A DNA stretch of 64,000 bases from Thermoplasma acidophilum DSM 1728 (GCF_000195915.1 NC_002578.1:1173644-1237643); one strand, 5' to 3'. Shown: positions 44,869 through 54,179, counted from the first letter of the stretch. Notes: generated from the sequence alone by a model not told the origin. Made by a program: numbers and translations.

Positions 44869-46227
44869 TCACCACCAGATAGTTTCATCACCCCTATCCT
44901 CAACATGAATACCGTTCTTCAGCAGTAGGTCTCTTATTCGATCAGCTTCCTGGAATTTCCTCTCTGTCCTGAGATTCTTTCTCAGATCCAATAGATCATC
45001 TATTATGCCGGAGAGGCGGGCAGTTTCCGGCAACAGTATACCGGCGAAGCTGTCAACCCATCTGAAAACATCAATCGCTTTCTGCGCGGCTGGCCGAGAT
45101 ATGCTTTCTATGTTCTTGTTGAGATCCCCTGCAAAATCGATAAGGTCTCTGAATACCGACCTGAAATCGAAGTCGTTTGTTGCTTCGTCCACCATTCTTT
45201 TGATAACGGCAGATGGATCTGCAGAAAGATCCGAATTACCTGAAGCATTAACAAGCTTCCTGAACGTGCTATTTAGGTATTCCACCTGCTTTCTGGATTC
45301 CTCTAGCAGCCCCTTTGAGAAATCCAGCTGCGTCCTGTAATTCGCATTCAAAAGAGCGTACCGGAGATCCTCTGGCCTGTATTCCTTCAGCACCTCCCTT
45401 ATTGTCACGAAATTCTTCAGCGATTTTGACATCTTCTCATTGTTCACGTTGATCATACCTGTGTGTATCCAGTAATGCGATAGGTATTTTCTACCACTTA
45501 TGGCCCTCATCTGTGCTATCTCTGCCTCGTGATGCGGGAAGATCAGATCCGATCCTCCGCCATGTATGTCGTATTCTGGCCCGAAATATGTCTCTGTTAT
45601 AGCCGTATCTTCTATATGCCAGCCAGGCCTTCCCGGCCCCCATGGCGAATCCCAGTAAGGTTCTCCTGGCTTTCTCTTTTTCCAGAGAACAAAGTCTTCA
45701 GGATTCCTCTTATTTTCGTTCACTGCCACCCTGTATCCGTGTATTATCTGATCAAGGCTCTGGTTTGATAGCTGGCCATAATCCGCAAACTTGCTCACCT
45801 CGAAATAAACGCCGTCGCTTGTCTCATAGGCATATCCCTTTTCAATCAATCTGCTTATCTGGGAGATTATCTCATTTATGTAAAGTGTGGATTTGGCGAA
45901 ATAATTCACCGACGTCACCTTCAGCGCAGACATGTCCTCAAGAAATTCTCTCAGATACATGTCCGCTACATCCTGTGGCTGAATGTTCATTTCCCTGGCT
46001 TTGTTGATTATCTTGTCATCTATATCAGTTATATTCTGCAGATAAAAGACGGAATAACCCAGATTCCTGAGAAGCTTGGCAACAGCGTCGAAGAATATGT
46101 AAGTCCTTGCGTGCCCGATATGAAAATGATCCTGCACGGTTGGGCCGCATACGAACATGTTAATGCGCCCGCTGTTCATCTCCTTAAACTCATCCACATC
46201 ACGGGTAAGGGTATTGTAGAACCGCAT
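44869..46227 (-). CDS. cysS: Cysteinyl-tRNA synthetase
   Basis: Class I synthetase of 452 residues that charges tRNA-Cys. MFVCGPTVQDHFHIGHARTY contains the HIGH-type motif and the zinc Cys; the KMSKS motif is NEKMSKSLKNF. The zinc/His block GGGSDLIFPHHEAEIAQM and the editing-free Cys pocket are typical. TATA-like ATATTAACAG lies near 46251-46260, about 27 nt upstream of the ATG. Its cognate tRNA-Cys is also in the window (19283-19354). Confidence 0.97.
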   Translation of the reverse strand: MRFYNTLTRDVDEFKEMNSGRINMFVCGPTVQDHFHIGHARTYIFFDAVAKLLRNLGYSVFYLQNITDIDDKIINKAREMNIQPQDVADMYLREFLEDMSALKVTSVNYFAKSTLYINEIISQISRLIEKGYAYETSDGVYFEVSKFADYGQLSNQSLDQIIHGYRVAVNENKRNPEDFVLWKKRKPGEPYWDSPWGPGRPGWHIEDTAITETYFGPEYDIHGGGSDLIFPHHEAEIAQMRAISGRKYLSHYWIHTGMINVNNEKMSKSLKNFVTIREVLKEYRPEDLRYALLNANYRTQLDFSKGLLEESRKQVEYLNSTFRKLVNASGNSDLSADPSAVIKRMVDEATNDFDFRSVFRDLIDFAGDLNKNIESISRPAAQKAIDVFRWVDSFAGILLPETARLSGIIDDLLDLRKNLRTERKFQEADRIRDLLLKNGIHVEDRGDETIWW

Positions 46228-46373
46228 TCAAGATCGTTCCATAATCTGTCCTGTTAATATATATGCATTGATCCTCCATTGGCATGGATAATCCGATACC
46301 GTTTGAATCACATTTAACCATTGGTGAAGATCCGGCAACACAAAAAGACGGATTGCTTTGCTGATGCATATAG

Positions 46374-46383
46374 CTTATATATT
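46374..46383 (+). promoter_or_regulatory. TATA box of DNA ligase gene
   Basis: CTTATATATT is centred about 26 nt before the ATG at 46405. Confidence 0.5.
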
Positions 46384-46404
46384 CACACGAGCATATCATG
46401 ATGT

Positions 46405-48171
46405 ATGTTATTTTCCGTAGTTGCAGATGCCTTTGAAAAGATGGAAAGCACCACTAAGCGGCTGGAATTGACCGATCTTCTTGTTAACCTGCTAAAGGAG
46501 GCAGATGACGATCTTCCCCTTCTTATTTATCTGCTGGAGGGGAAGCTTGGCCCGGACTACCTGGGCATCGAGACGCAGATGTCAGATAAGCTCATTATAA
46601 AGGCCCTGTCAGTTGCCTCAAATATAAGTGAGGATGAAATAGCGAAGGAATACGCAAAAGCAGGCGATATAGGAACAATCGCGAAGGAGATTGCGGAGAA
46701 GAGGAGCCTTAGGTCACTCGTGCAGGAAGAGATGACGGTGAAATACATTCATGATACGCTCATGAAGATGGCACGAACTACAGGATCAGGAAGCACAAAG
46801 GCCAGGGTGGATGCATACATGGATCTATTTCTCAACAGCACGCCCAAGGAGATCATGTACATAACTAGAATAATCACCGGAAAGCTCAGGATCGGAATAT
46901 CAGATGCGACGATACTGGACGCTATTGTGAAGGCCTTTGCAGATGAAAAATATTCAGAGGACATTGAAAATGCCTTCAACTTTCATCCAGATCTCGGTTA
47001 TATCGCCTCAGAGCTCCGCAAGGGCAATATTGATGCCATACTAAAACTGGGCCCAACACCGATGATTCCCTTTAAGGTCATGCTTGCGGAACGCCTTAGA
47101 TCCGTAGAAGAAATCCTGGAAAAGATGGGCGGAAGGTGTGCATTTGAATACAAGTACGATGGGATGAGGACGGAGACCCATATCGAAAGGGGAAAGGTGA
47201 GGCTTTTCTCAAGAGGAAACGAAGAAACCACGAACCAGTTTCCAGATATAACGAAGGCTGCATCCGAGACCTTCAAGGTCGATTCGGCAATACTCGACGG
47301 AGAGGCTGTGCCATATGATCCGGATACTGGGGAACTCTATCCATTCCAGGTGATATCCCATAGGAGGGGGAGGAAGTATGATCTCGATAAGGTATCATCA
47401 GAGATACCCATAACGGTCTTCCTCTTCGACATAGTGTATCTGAATGGAAGGGATCTATCCAAAACTCCATATACCGAGAGGAGAAAGATACTGGAATCAA
47501 TATTTACGGAGAGCGATAGCTTCAGGCTTGCGAAGAGGATAGAATCCGGAGATCCTGCTGAGGTTCACCGGTTCTTCAACAGCGCGATCGAGGATGGATG
47601 TGAGGGGCTGGTGGCAAAGAGTACATCTCCTGATTCGTTCTACAAGGCCGGAGCCCGTGGGTGGCTCTGGATAAAGCTGAAGAGGGATTATCAGGCACAG
47701 CTCTGGGATACTCTCGATCTAACCGTCGTGGGCGCCTTTTACGGCCATGGAAGGAGGAAGGGAACCTATGGAGCTCTGCTTCTTGCCACTTACAACGACA
47801 AGAACGATACTTTTGAAACGGTCTGCAAGCTGGGATCAGGATTCTCCGACGACGTTCTGTTTTCGCTTCCGAAGAAGTTTGAGCAGTATGTATCTAAAGA
47901 AAAGCCTGCACGGGTTATAAGCAACCTGGAACCAGACGTGTGGTTCTATCCTGCTGTTGTCATGGAGGTAATAGGGGCAGAAATCACCGTAAGCCCCATA
48001 CACACCTGTGCCTACGGGGAAATAGAAAAGGACTCTGGACTTTCAGTGAGGTTTCCAAGGTTCACAGGAAAATGGCGCGAGGACAAGAAACCTGAAGATT
48101 CAACAACATCTAGAGAAATACTCGAAATGTACAAGGAACAAAAAAAGACTATAACGGAGGAGAAGAGTTAA
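46405..48171 (+). CDS. lig: ATP-dependent DNA ligase
   Basis: Seals nicks in replication and repair. The 588-residue product has an N-terminal DNA-binding domain (about 1-215), then the adenylation motif [12 protein letters not shown] with the active Lys. [31 protein letters not shown] and WIKLKRDY are the nucleotidyltransferase motifs, and a C-terminal OB fold follows. Length and order are standard for archaeal Lig I-type enzymes. It is convergent with an SSB gene, with 3 bp between the stops. Confidence 0.97.
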
Positions 48172-48174
48172 AAA

Positions 48175-48618
48175 TCACTCTTCTTCTTCGTCTCTGTTTG
48201 ACCTGCCGCCGTATCCGCCACGCCTGAAGTTGTCCCTGCGCGGTCCGGAGCGGTGGAAATTGTTTTCGTATTCCTTTTCGCTTGCGTCAAAATCCTCGTT
48301 TACCTCAGTCACTTCTTCATCAGAAACACTCAATGAACCGTATTTGCCCACGTTGAGCCTTATGTGACCCCTAACAAGGGAAACGTATCCATTTCCGATT
48401 GCCAGCGTCTCACCGGCTCTCGCCTGGCTTGCCTGGTCACCCCAAAGGGACAGTATAACCTTTCCCGTATCGTCTCCGATGGTTACTTCTGTTACAGATC
48501 TCTGGTCTCCAAACTTCGTTTGTATTGTTTTTGGTTCTCCAACAGACAAAACTTTTCCAACAACATTCACTCTCCTTGAGGAGGGTGTTAGATCCTTTAT
48601 CTTCGTTATATCTTCCAT
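48175..48618 (-). CDS. ssb: Single OB-fold ssDNA-binding protein
   Basis: A 147-residue SSB of the crenarchaeal/Thermoplasma single-OB type: IKDLTPSSRRVNVVGKVLSV, then EVTIGDDTGKVILSLWGDQA and GNGYVSLVRGHIRLNVGKYG. The flexible C-terminal tail has Arg/Gly repeats (RRDNFRRGGYGGRSN) and an acidic end (RDEEEE), parallel to bacterial SSB tails that bind partners. A TATA-like box at 48681-48690 implies a leader of about 40 nt with two copies of TTCTAGAGAC. Confidence 0.92.
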   Translation of the reverse strand: MEDITKIKDLTPSSRRVNVVGKVLSVGEPKTIQTKFGDQRSVTEVTIGDDTGKVILSLWGDQASQARAGETLAIGNGYVSLVRGHIRLNVGKYGSLSVSDEEVTEVNEDFDASEKEYENNFHRSGPRRDNFRRGGYGGRSNRDEEEE

Positions 48619-48633
48619 ACTACTTACTATCCT

Positions 48634-48654
48634 GTCTCTAGAACGTCTCTAGAA
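48634..48654 (-). repeat. Two tandem 10-mers in ssb leader
   Basis: GTCTCTAGAA occurs at 48634-48643 and 48645-48654 (TTCTAGAGAC on the ssb strand), with an 11-bp period. They sit between the predicted transcription start (about 48659) and the ssb ATG, so they would be in the mRNA leader or overlap the start site. They are candidates for autoregulatory binding. Confidence 0.4.
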
Positions 48655-48680
48655 AGACCATCCACTTATTTCATATCGCT

Positions 48681-48690
48681 ATTTAAAAGT
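48681..48690 (-). promoter_or_regulatory. TATA box of ssb
   Basis: ACTTTTAAAT on the minus strand, about 26 nt before a predicted start near 48659. It would give a leader of about 40 nt, unlike the leaderless neighbours. Confidence 0.35.
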
Positions 48691-48856
48691 TCTGATCGGG
48701 TATATTCGAGCATAGAAGCCAGATCTCCAGGCCTCCCGCCCTCATGCGGTATTTGCTTGCGCTCAATGCAAAGATGCTTTGATGTTCACGAACCAGAAAC
48801 ATCCGTGGATTGTAATCTTTTAGCCGTAACGCTTTTGGGTCTCAATTTTCAGGAAC

Positions 48857-49246
48857 TCAGGCCTGCAGTTCCTTCTCATACTGCCGTTCGTATTCCGAAG
48901 GTAACTCCTCAACGGTCTTCACTGGAACGTTCTTCCTCAGGAAATTCCATAGATATAGATCAATATCCACGCCTATCCCTGTCAGATATTGATTCATCCT
49001 TTTTTCAAGATCACATCCCTTTGCATCGAAGTCGGTCAGAAGAATTACTCTCCGGTATTTCCTTGCCAGTGTATCTGAGAACTCGATCAGTGATATGCCT
49101 CGATTAAGTATAATTATCTCGCCACCGAACTTCAGCCTTCTGAGAGACCGGAGATCATTGCGACCCTCCACAACTATGGGTGTATCAATATTCTTGAGGC
49201 GATATTTCTCTATGAGCTCGAGAAATCTGTTTCTGGCAGACGTGAC
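48857..49246 (-). CDS. Toprim-domain protein (small primase/RNase M5-like), start unclear
   Basis: A small Toprim protein. IVVEGRNDLRSLRRLKFGG holds the catalytic Glu, and VILLTDFDAKGCDLEKRM holds the DxD. Toprim proteins of this size in archaea are of unknown nucleic-acid function. The first ordinary in-frame start is GTG at 49171, inside the conserved IVVEG strand, so it is too late. A protein-like sequence (ARNRFLELIEKYRLKNIDTP) continues upstream with no ATG, GTG or TTG. The TATA-like TTTAAATA (about 49264-49271) predicts a start near 49243. An ATG at 49253 is one base out of frame. The left boundary given is approximate. Confidence 0.75.
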   Translation of the reverse strand, partial: VTSARNRFLELIEKYRLKNIDTPIVVEGRNDLRSLRRLKFGGEIIILNRGISLIEFSDTLARKYRRVILLTDFDAKGCDLEKRMNQYLTGIGVDIDLYLWNFLRKNVPVKTVEELPSEYERQYEKELQA

Positions 49247-49300
49247 TGACCATCTCCCGTTCTTATTTAAAGATTGTGATCATTGCTAATCATTAACATT

Positions 49301-49310
49301 TATATATGAA
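49301..49310 (+). promoter_or_regulatory. TATA box of the frameshifted unknown gene
   Basis: TTTATATATG is centred about 26 nt before the GTG at 49331. Confidence 0.45.
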
Positions 49311-49330
49311 TATTCGTTATATTCAGTAAG

Positions 49331-50029
49331 GTGAGTATGCAGTATATGAATACATGCATTTTTGAGCTGTCTGAAGTCAGAATAGAGGTGCGCGAGGGGC
49401 GTATGCACGTGCTTGTCTAGGAGGTGTTTGAAGACGTCCATAGACAGGTATGATTATTACCTGAAGTTGATACTTAACAGCCCTGCAAGTGAATACCCGT
49501 ATATAATGGACGAATATCAGAATGACAGGGATATCAGCGAATCAGAGGCAGAATCCCTGGACAGGATAGTGATAAAGTACATGGGTTCCTATAGAAAGAT
49601 CGATGTCAAGATAATAAACGTGGAGACAGGTATGGAGGAAACGGCGCCGCTTACAATGATCGATGATTTCGGTGGCAATGCCATATACGGGGGCGAGATC
49701 TCGATGTTCGGATTGCAGTGGAAGATATATTCACCGCCCCAGTACTATGAAAGACCCGTGGTCAACAAATGGTACTACAATGAAAAAGTTGCATCGATAT
49801 TGAATGAAACACTCCGCGAGGCAGTTCCGGGAAAGATAAAGAACTATTTTGACATCCCCCATGGGTGTTCAGCACAAGGTATCAGAATATATCGAAATAC
49901 GTACCAATCTATGAAATAATAATGGACGCTATAAACAGATCCATAATTCCAGGCTGGTACTATCTTTCAAAGGCTGGATTGAATCAGGAATTCATTGAAG
50001 CCATAAGGAATAGAACATTTCAGCTTTAA
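49331..50029 (+). pseudogene. Unknown gene with apparent frameshifts
   Basis: Three frames line up on one promoter. Piece 1: GTG 49331 (or ATG 49337) to TAG 49420, ending EVRIEVREGRMHVLV. Piece 2: about 49413-49919 in the +1 frame, with IDRYDYYLKLILNSPASEYP and FGLQWKIYSPPQYYERP, ending in junk. Piece 3: the -1 frame from the C-run at 49856-49860 to TAA 50029, containing TRYQNISKYVPIYEIIMDAI and IPGWYYLSKAGLNQEF. Adding one C to the five-C run joins pieces 2 and 3 smoothly (...FDIPPWVFSTRYQN). Piece 2 alone could instead begin at TTG 49428 after AGGAGG, but the spacing is poor. I recognise no family. It may be a decaying gene or a sequence-error case. Confidence 0.6.
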
Positions 50030-50110
50030 CACTGACAACTAATATCTATCAATGAAAATATCTCCATTTAAATACATATTTTCGTATTTAAATTCAAATC
50101 TGCTATATTG

Positions 50111-50129
50111 GACTTTATCAGATAAAGTC
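50111..50129. promoter_or_regulatory. 9+1+9 inverted repeat upstream of acyl-CoA synthetase
   Basis: GACTTTATC-A-GATAAAGTC is perfectly symmetric, lies about 97-115 nt upstream of the ATG at 50226, and looks like a dimeric regulator site. Downstream, 50157-50168 reads TATCAATTAATA, 11 of 12 identical to the DUF1641/SQR palindrome. Confidence 0.4.
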
Positions 50130-50225
50130 AAGGTTTAATATTTGTTTTCTAATAAATATCAATTAATATGATAAATTTAAATATTAAAGATAAAAACATT
50201 TTTCCAGAAGTTGCGATTATCATGT

Positions 50226-52307
50226 ATGGATCTAAAAAGTTTGTTCTATCCAGAATCGGTGGCCGTAATCGGTGCTTCTGCAGATAAGACGAAGATAGGA
50301 TATCAGATCGTGAGGAATCTAAAGGAGGGAGGATATCAGGGGAAGGTGTATCCGGTCAACCGGAAAGGCGGGAATATCCTGGGTTATACTGTGTATCCAA
50401 GTATCGGAGACGTACCGGATAAAGTTGATCTGGCAATAATATCAGTACCGGCTGAGCACACACCTGAGGCAGCTGAAGAATGCGGAAAAAAGGGAGTATT
50501 CGGGATAATAGTTGTCGCATCAGGCTTCTCAGAGGTTGGAAGGAAAGATCTGGAGGATCAGCTGGTTGAGGTATGCAGGAAGTATAACATGCGCTTGCTG
50601 GGTCCAAATGTGGTTGGCCTGATGAACAATGTTTTGAAACTGAATGCATCATTTGCTCCATATCTTCCATATCCAGGAACAATAGGTATGGTTTCCCAGA
50701 GCGGCGCGCTTATAGTCGGCCTTGATGCGATGACGTGGAGCAACAAAACCGGCACGAGTTTCCTCATAAGTATTGGAAACATGGCGGATCTGGACTTTTC
50801 AGACCTAGTATCGTTTTTGGCAGAGGACAACAACGTTTCCTGCATATCGCTTTACACAGAAGGCCTCAAGGCTGGACGTAGATTCATCGATACTGCAAGA
50901 TCCATAAAGAAGCCAATTGTAATGCTGAAGTCGGGCATATCGAAGCACGGTTCTGTAGCGGCGGCGTCACACACCGGATCGCTTGCAGGTTCGCACAGAG
51001 TATACGATGGCGCGCTGAAGCAGGCCGGTGTCGTACGCGCAAACTCCATTGAAGAATTGTTCGATCTATCCCTCACGCTTTCTCTTCAGCCGCCCATGGG
51101 AGGGGACAACCTGATGGTGGTTACAAATGGCGGCGGTATAGGCGTTCTGGCCACGGACCAGGCCGAACTCTCAGGCATACCTCTGCAGACGCCATCTGAC
51201 GACCTCCAGGCAAAGATACGGCAGGTCATACCATCGTTCGGCAGCACGAAGAACCCCATAGATATGAGCGCAATGGCCACACCCGAAATCTACGCAGATA
51301 CCATAAAAACTGTAATGGAAGATGATAGTGTTGACGGCCTTGTCGTTCTCTACTGCGAGGTTGCCAATCTTGATCCATCTGATGCCGCGAAGGGCATCAT
51401 TAATGGAGTGCTGTCTTCCAACAGGAAGATACCGGTGGTGGCTGGTTTTGTCGGTGGAGAACATTCCAAGAACGCGTCGCTGTACCTGATAAAGAACGGC
51501 ATACCGACCTTCGACTCACCTGACAAGGCTGTAAAGGCCATGGCTGCACTGCGCAACCACAAGAGGATGAACGACCTCATATGCCTTGGCCCGGCAAGAC
51601 CCAAGGACCTGAAGCGTGACGGTGTCGGTGACAAGCTAAAGAAATACGCACAGGCCGGCGTTAAAAGCCTGAACGAACTCGAATCCAAGGAGATCTTCGA
51701 AGCCTATGGGATAAAGGTCAATAAGACAGAACTCGCAAAAAGCAGAGATGAATTGAAATCGCTTCTGAAGGATTTCAAGTATCCAGTGGTTTTGAAGATT
51801 CAGAGCCCTGACATAGTGCACAAGACGGATGTTGGTGGAGTTATAGTTAACGTCAAGGATCAGGACGAAGCGCTGAAGGCATACGATACGATAATATCAA
51901 ACGTAAAGGCCAATGCACCGCAGGCCAGGATCGATGGTGTGGTTGTGGAGGAGATGTTCAGGGGTGATCTTGAGACCATAATAGGTACGGTAAATGATCC
52001 AACATTCGGTCCGACTGTTATGTTCGGACTGGGTGGCACGGCCGTTGAAGTACTTGAAGATGTGTCATTCAGGGTTGCGCCTGTGTGCGAAAAGGAAGCC
52101 TACGACATGATCAGGGATACCGTGGCCGGGAAGATGATGCAGAAGTTCAGGGGCAGGGGCCCGCTCAATGTAGATGCAGTGGTGGATCAGATAATCAGGT
52201 TCTCATGGCTTGCATACGATCACCCTGAGATAAAGGGCATAGATGCCAACCCGATGATAGTGAGTGAGGACGGCGCAATAGTTGTGGATGCCAGGATTAT
52301 GCTCTGA
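50226..52307 (+). CDS. Acyl-CoA/acetyl-CoA synthetase (ADP-forming), fused alpha-beta type
   Basis: NDP-forming acyl-CoA synthetase of 693 residues that makes ATP from acyl-CoA in peptide and sugar breakdown. The N-terminal CoA-binding domain is SVAVIGASADKTKIGYQIVR. The succinyl-CoA-ligase-like domains contain GMVSQSGALIVG and the phosphohistidine-type AASHTGSLAGSHRVY. The C-terminal ATP-grasp is YPVVLKIQSPDIVHKTDVGG and GTAVEVLEDVSFRVAP. Alpha and beta parts are in one chain. The ATG at 50226 is preferred; a TTG at 50211 is the only upstream start. AT-rich promoter region with an inverted repeat. Confidence 0.93.
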   Translation: MDLKSLFYPESVAVIGASADKTKIGYQIVRNLKEGGYQGKVYPVNRKGGNILGYTVYPSIGDVPDKVDLAIISVPAEHTPEAAEECGKKGVFGIIVVASGFSEVGRKDLEDQLVEVCRKYNMRLLGPNVVGLMNNVLKLNASFAPYLPYPGTIGMVSQSGALIVGLDAMTWSNKTGTSFLISIGNMADLDFSDLVSFLAEDNNVSCISLYTEGLKAGRRFIDTARSIKKPIVMLKSGISKHGSVAAASHTGSLAGSHRVYDGALKQAGVVRANSIEELFDLSLTLSLQPPMGGDNLMVVTNGGGIGVLATDQAELSGIPLQTPSDDLQAKIRQVIPSFGSTKNPIDMSAMATPEIYADTIKTVMEDDSVDGLVVLYCEVANLDPSDAAKGIINGVLSSNRKIPVVAGFVGGEHSKNASLYLIKNGIPTFDSPDKAVKAMAALRNHKRMNDLICLGPARPKDLKRDGVGDKLKKYAQAGVKSLNELESKEIFEAYGIKVNKTELAKSRDELKSLLKDFKYPVVLKIQSPDIVHKTDVGGVIVNVKDQDEALKAYDTIISNVKANAPQARIDGVVVEEMFRGDLETIIGTVNDPTFGPTVMFGLGGTAVEVLEDVSFRVAPVCEKEAYDMIRDTVAGKMMQKFRGRGPLNVDAVVDQIIRFSWLAYDHPEIKGIDANPMIVSEDGAIVVDARIML

Positions 52308-52316
52308 AGGCAAAAA

Positions 52317-52339
52317 CGATCAGCAAATTCTGCTGATCG
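52317..52339. terminator. Hairpin terminator between convergent genes
   Basis: CGATCAGCA-AATTC-TGCTGATCG is a perfect 9-bp stem with a 5-nt loop, 10 nt after the acyl-CoA synthetase stop and 14 nt from the stop of the convergent FAH-family gene. A-run on the left (CAAAAA) and pyrimidines on the right suit bidirectional termination. Confidence 0.6.
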
Positions 52340-52352
52340 CTTTCACTTGCAT

Positions 52353-53174
52353 TCAGCGGATTTTTTCATCCTCTATCCTGTGGACAAGTTCCCCTATGCC
52401 GCTGACACTTATGGATACAGTATCACCATCTGAAAGGTATTTCGCTTCGGTGAATGCAGCAACTCCTGCCGGCGTACCTGTTGTTATGAGATCGCCAGGT
52501 TCCAGCGTTATTGTCTGAGACACAGTGGATATCAACTGTTCCACGCTGAATACCATATCTTCGGTTGTTCCTGACTGGCGAAGTTCACCGTTGACCCTGG
52601 TCTCGATCTTCAATGGAAACCTGATCTCATCCCTTGTGACTATGTAGGGACCCACCGGGAGGGCTTCATCGAACGCCTTTCCCTGCACCCAGTTGTAACC
52701 ATAGGGGTGCATCTCCGGAAACTGATAATCACGTGCGCTGACATCGTCGACTATGGTGAACCCAAATATGTAATTCTGGGCTTCTTCAACACCGATCCTC
52801 TTACCTCTCTTACCGATGACTATCCCTATTTCCCCTTCATAGTCCAGTTTTTCTATCTCTCTTGGTCTGTGAGCTGTGCCATTATGGCCCACAAGCGCGT
52901 TTGAAAACTTCGTGAAGAAATATGGCTTTGGCGGAAACTTCGTATCCGATTCCTGCGAATGCGATCGGAAATTTACCGCGGGCAGGAATATCTTGCCCGG
53001 ATTCACAGCCGGCAGATAGTTCAATTCTCCTTCATAGCGTCTGGAAGATACGCTATCGTGCTGAGACGCTATGAATTCGTTTATGCTGAAATCGCCCTCT
53101 ATCAACCTGACCTCATTTCCTGAAACAGTGAACAGGCGTTCCCTGCCATCCACCATGCATCTACCTATCTTCAT
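52353..53174 (-). CDS. Fumarylacetoacetate hydrolase-family protein
   Basis: A 273-residue FAH-superfamily enzyme acting on acylpyruvate or 2-keto-3-deoxy acid type substrates. The metal-binding core is KLDYEGEIGIVIGKRGKRI (ExE) with the Asp of GFTIVDDVSARDYQ. The C-terminal block is LEPGDLITTGTPAGVA. Candidate activities are hydrolase, hydratase or decarboxylase; archaeal members also act in sugar-acid pathways (2-keto-3-deoxy-arabonate or -xylonate). The specific substrate cannot be read here. Confidence 0.9.
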   Translation of the reverse strand: MKIGRCMVDGRERLFTVSGNEVRLIEGDFSINEFIASQHDSVSSRRYEGELNYLPAVNPGKIFLPAVNFRSHSQESDTKFPPKPYFFTKFSNALVGHNGTAHRPREIEKLDYEGEIGIVIGKRGKRIGVEEAQNYIFGFTIVDDVSARDYQFPEMHPYGYNWVQGKAFDEALPVGPYIVTRDEIRFPLKIETRVNGELRQSGTTEDMVFSVEQLISTVSQTITLEPGDLITTGTPAGVAAFTEAKYLSDGDTVSISVSGIGELVHRIEDEKIR

Positions 53175-53255
53175 ACATCTGCATGCACACTCTGGATAAT
53201 TTCTTATCGATTCTGGAATGGAAAAATAATAGTAGAATTCTGAAATGGGTGATTG

Positions 53256-54179
53256 ATGGCTTCGAATATAAGGATCATCTTCTATGGTACGGGTGGCAGC
53301 TGGCCCACTCCGCTCCGTGCTATGCCAGGTGTGGGCGTCAAGATAGACGATGTTCTGAATCTGTTTGACTGCGGGGAGGGCACCCAGAAGCAGATAATGA
53401 AGAGTTCGACATCATTCATGGATATAGACAACATATTCATAACGCACTTCCACGGGGATCATTTCCTCGGTCTGCTGGGCCTGGTTCAGAGCATGTCCTT
53501 CAACAACAGGACAAAGCAGCTGAACATTTTTGGCCCCCATGGGGCAATAAAAATACTCTCGAATGCGCTCAACGTTGGTTATTATACACTTCACTTTCCG
53601 CTAAAGATTTACGAGCTGGAACCGGACAGGACGTACGATCTTGGAAAATTTCTGATCAGGACCATGCTAAACGACCACCCTGTACCGGCACTCTCCTACA
53701 GCATAGAGGAGAGGGATCTGGTGAGGATAGATCCGGAAAAGGCAAGAGAGAAAAACATACCATCGCGCATAATCGAAAAGATCCGTGAAAATGGATCGTA
53801 TGTCTATAAGGGTAACGAATACAGAATTGATGATATAGCTGGAGGGGTGCGAAAGGGCAGGAGAATAGTTTACACTGGTGATACAAGGCCGATGGATCGC
53901 ATGATAGAGTTTGCAAGAAATGCCGACGTCCTGATACACGATACAACCACCGATTCCAGCTTTGAACCAATGGTCAATGAATTCGGGCATTCCTCTTCGA
54001 GGCAGGCTGCAAGGATAGCCAGGCAGGCCAGAGTCGGAAGACTGTATCTTTATCATTACAGCCCCCGCATTACAGATACTTCCGTTCTTCTGGAGGATGC
54101 GAGGAAAGAGTTCCAGGAAACATATGAAAGCAAGGACCTGATGGAATACGAAGTAAAGGTAAGAAGAGACGTTGATTGA
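53256..54179 (+). CDS. rnz: tRNase Z (RNase Z), short form
   Basis: An endonuclease that removes 3' trailers from tRNA precursors, needed here because both tRNAs in the window lack encoded CCA. The 307-residue metallo-beta-lactamase protein has IFYGTGGSWPTPLR, the zinc motif FITHFHGDHFLGLLGL, the exosite-type insertion region and VYTGDTRPM. The C-terminal NEFGHSSSRQAARIARQA and LYHYSPRI complete it. The TATA-like AAAAATAATA (53222-53231) supports the ATG at 53256. N-terminal GG-S-W-P variation replaces the usual GTSAAVP of other groups. Confidence 0.94.
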   Translation: MASNIRIIFYGTGGSWPTPLRAMPGVGVKIDDVLNLFDCGEGTQKQIMKSSTSFMDIDNIFITHFHGDHFLGLLGLVQSMSFNNRTKQLNIFGPHGAIKILSNALNVGYYTLHFPLKIYELEPDRTYDLGKFLIRTMLNDHPVPALSYSIEERDLVRIDPEKAREKNIPSRIIEKIRENGSYVYKGNEYRIDDIAGGVRKGRRIVYTGDTRPMDRMIEFARNADVLIHDTTTDSSFEPMVNEFGHSSSRQAARIARQARVGRLYLYHYSPRITDTSVLLEDARKEFQETYESKDLMEYEVKVRRDVD

